32,814 nt of DNA, from contig NZ_AOLY01000009.1 in NCBI RefSeq assembly GCF_000336635.1, positions 208,778-241,591 on the forward strand, in the 5' to 3' direction. The first letter of the stretch is position 1. Each line of letters opens with the position of its first letter. The notes beneath the pieces are model-generated. The model did not search any database. It was not told the origin of the DNA and saw only the letters and a program-made list of their open reading frames with translations. The stretch comes from Haloarcula japonica DSM 6131. GTDB taxonomy: Archaea > Halobacteriota > Halobacteria > Halobacteriales > Haloarculaceae. A program made the position numbers and the translations under genes. Shown here piece by piece: positions 32,785-32,814 of this stretch.

Positions 32785-32814
32785 CTGTCTCTTATACACA
32801 TCTCTGAGCGGGCT
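32785..32814. other. Sequencing adapter (transposase mosaic end plus 454-type adapter)
   Basis: CTGTCTCTTATACACATCT at 32785-32803 is exactly the 19-base Tn5/Nextera mosaic end. The next bases, CTGAGCGGGCT, equal the reverse complement of the 454 adapter B end (AGCCCGCTCAG). This is library sequence left on a contig end, not genome. The true contig end is 32784. Confidence 0.95.

Noticed and set aside
1-32814. CRISPR array or insertion sequence
   Set aside because: I saw no regularly spaced repeats and no transposase-like gene anywhere in the window.

Overview
This window is haloarchaeal chromosome, most like Haloarcula or a close relative. The evidence is high GC with strongly acidic proteins, leaderless genes with TATA boxes about 25-30 bases before the start, twin-arginine lipoproteins, an archaeal S15 / RecJ-like / Pcc1 / S3Ae operon, an Agl23-type glycosylation protein, a JAMM desampylase, archaeal RibL, and haloarchaeal pilin-like families. 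The genus is an inference from general similarity.

Bases 1-19203 are ordinary core genome. In order they hold the 5' part of nuoB and all of nuoA (minus strand); purE, a small membrane protein and an NCS2 xanthine/uracil permease (apparently one minus-strand unit); a HEAT-repeat protein and a secreted phospholipase-D-fold protein (plus); a RecJ-like DHH phosphoesterase divergent from jamm1-ribL; a lipoprotein; an isolated ATP synthase proteolipid (atpK-like); an aminotransferase with ribH; agl23-purK; a halocyanin-like copper protein; a UspA protein; and the operon rps15, degenerate recJ, pcc1, rps3ae.

Bases 19500-26469 form a surface-filament-like locus. Two tandem large paralogs on the plus strand each carry a pilin-like N-terminus and a beta-rich passenger. 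They converge, with an 8-base gap, on five tightly coupled minus-strand genes that each begin with a hydrophobic pilin or pseudopilin-type helix. No pilus ATPase, platform protein or prepilin peptidase is in the window. Another pilin-like gene begins at 32578 and is cut by the window end.

A tRNA-Ala(GGC) at 26680-26751 marks the left edge of an accessory region. Next to it are a nested inverted repeat, a three-gene translationally coupled replication module (small protein, zinc-finger protein, HUH-type rolling-circle Rep) whose Rep is interrupted by three in-frame stops, and then an AT-rich cassette. The cassette holds a 76-aa PHD-like C4HC3 zinc-finger protein, a geranylgeranyl-reductase-family flavoprotein and a multi-pass membrane protein.

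The last 30 bases (32785-32814) are not biological: they match a transposase mosaic end followed by a 454-type sequencing adapter, so genuine sequence stops at 32784. The best candidates for undescribed biology are the pilin-like locus and the AT-rich zinc-finger / reductase / membrane cassette.
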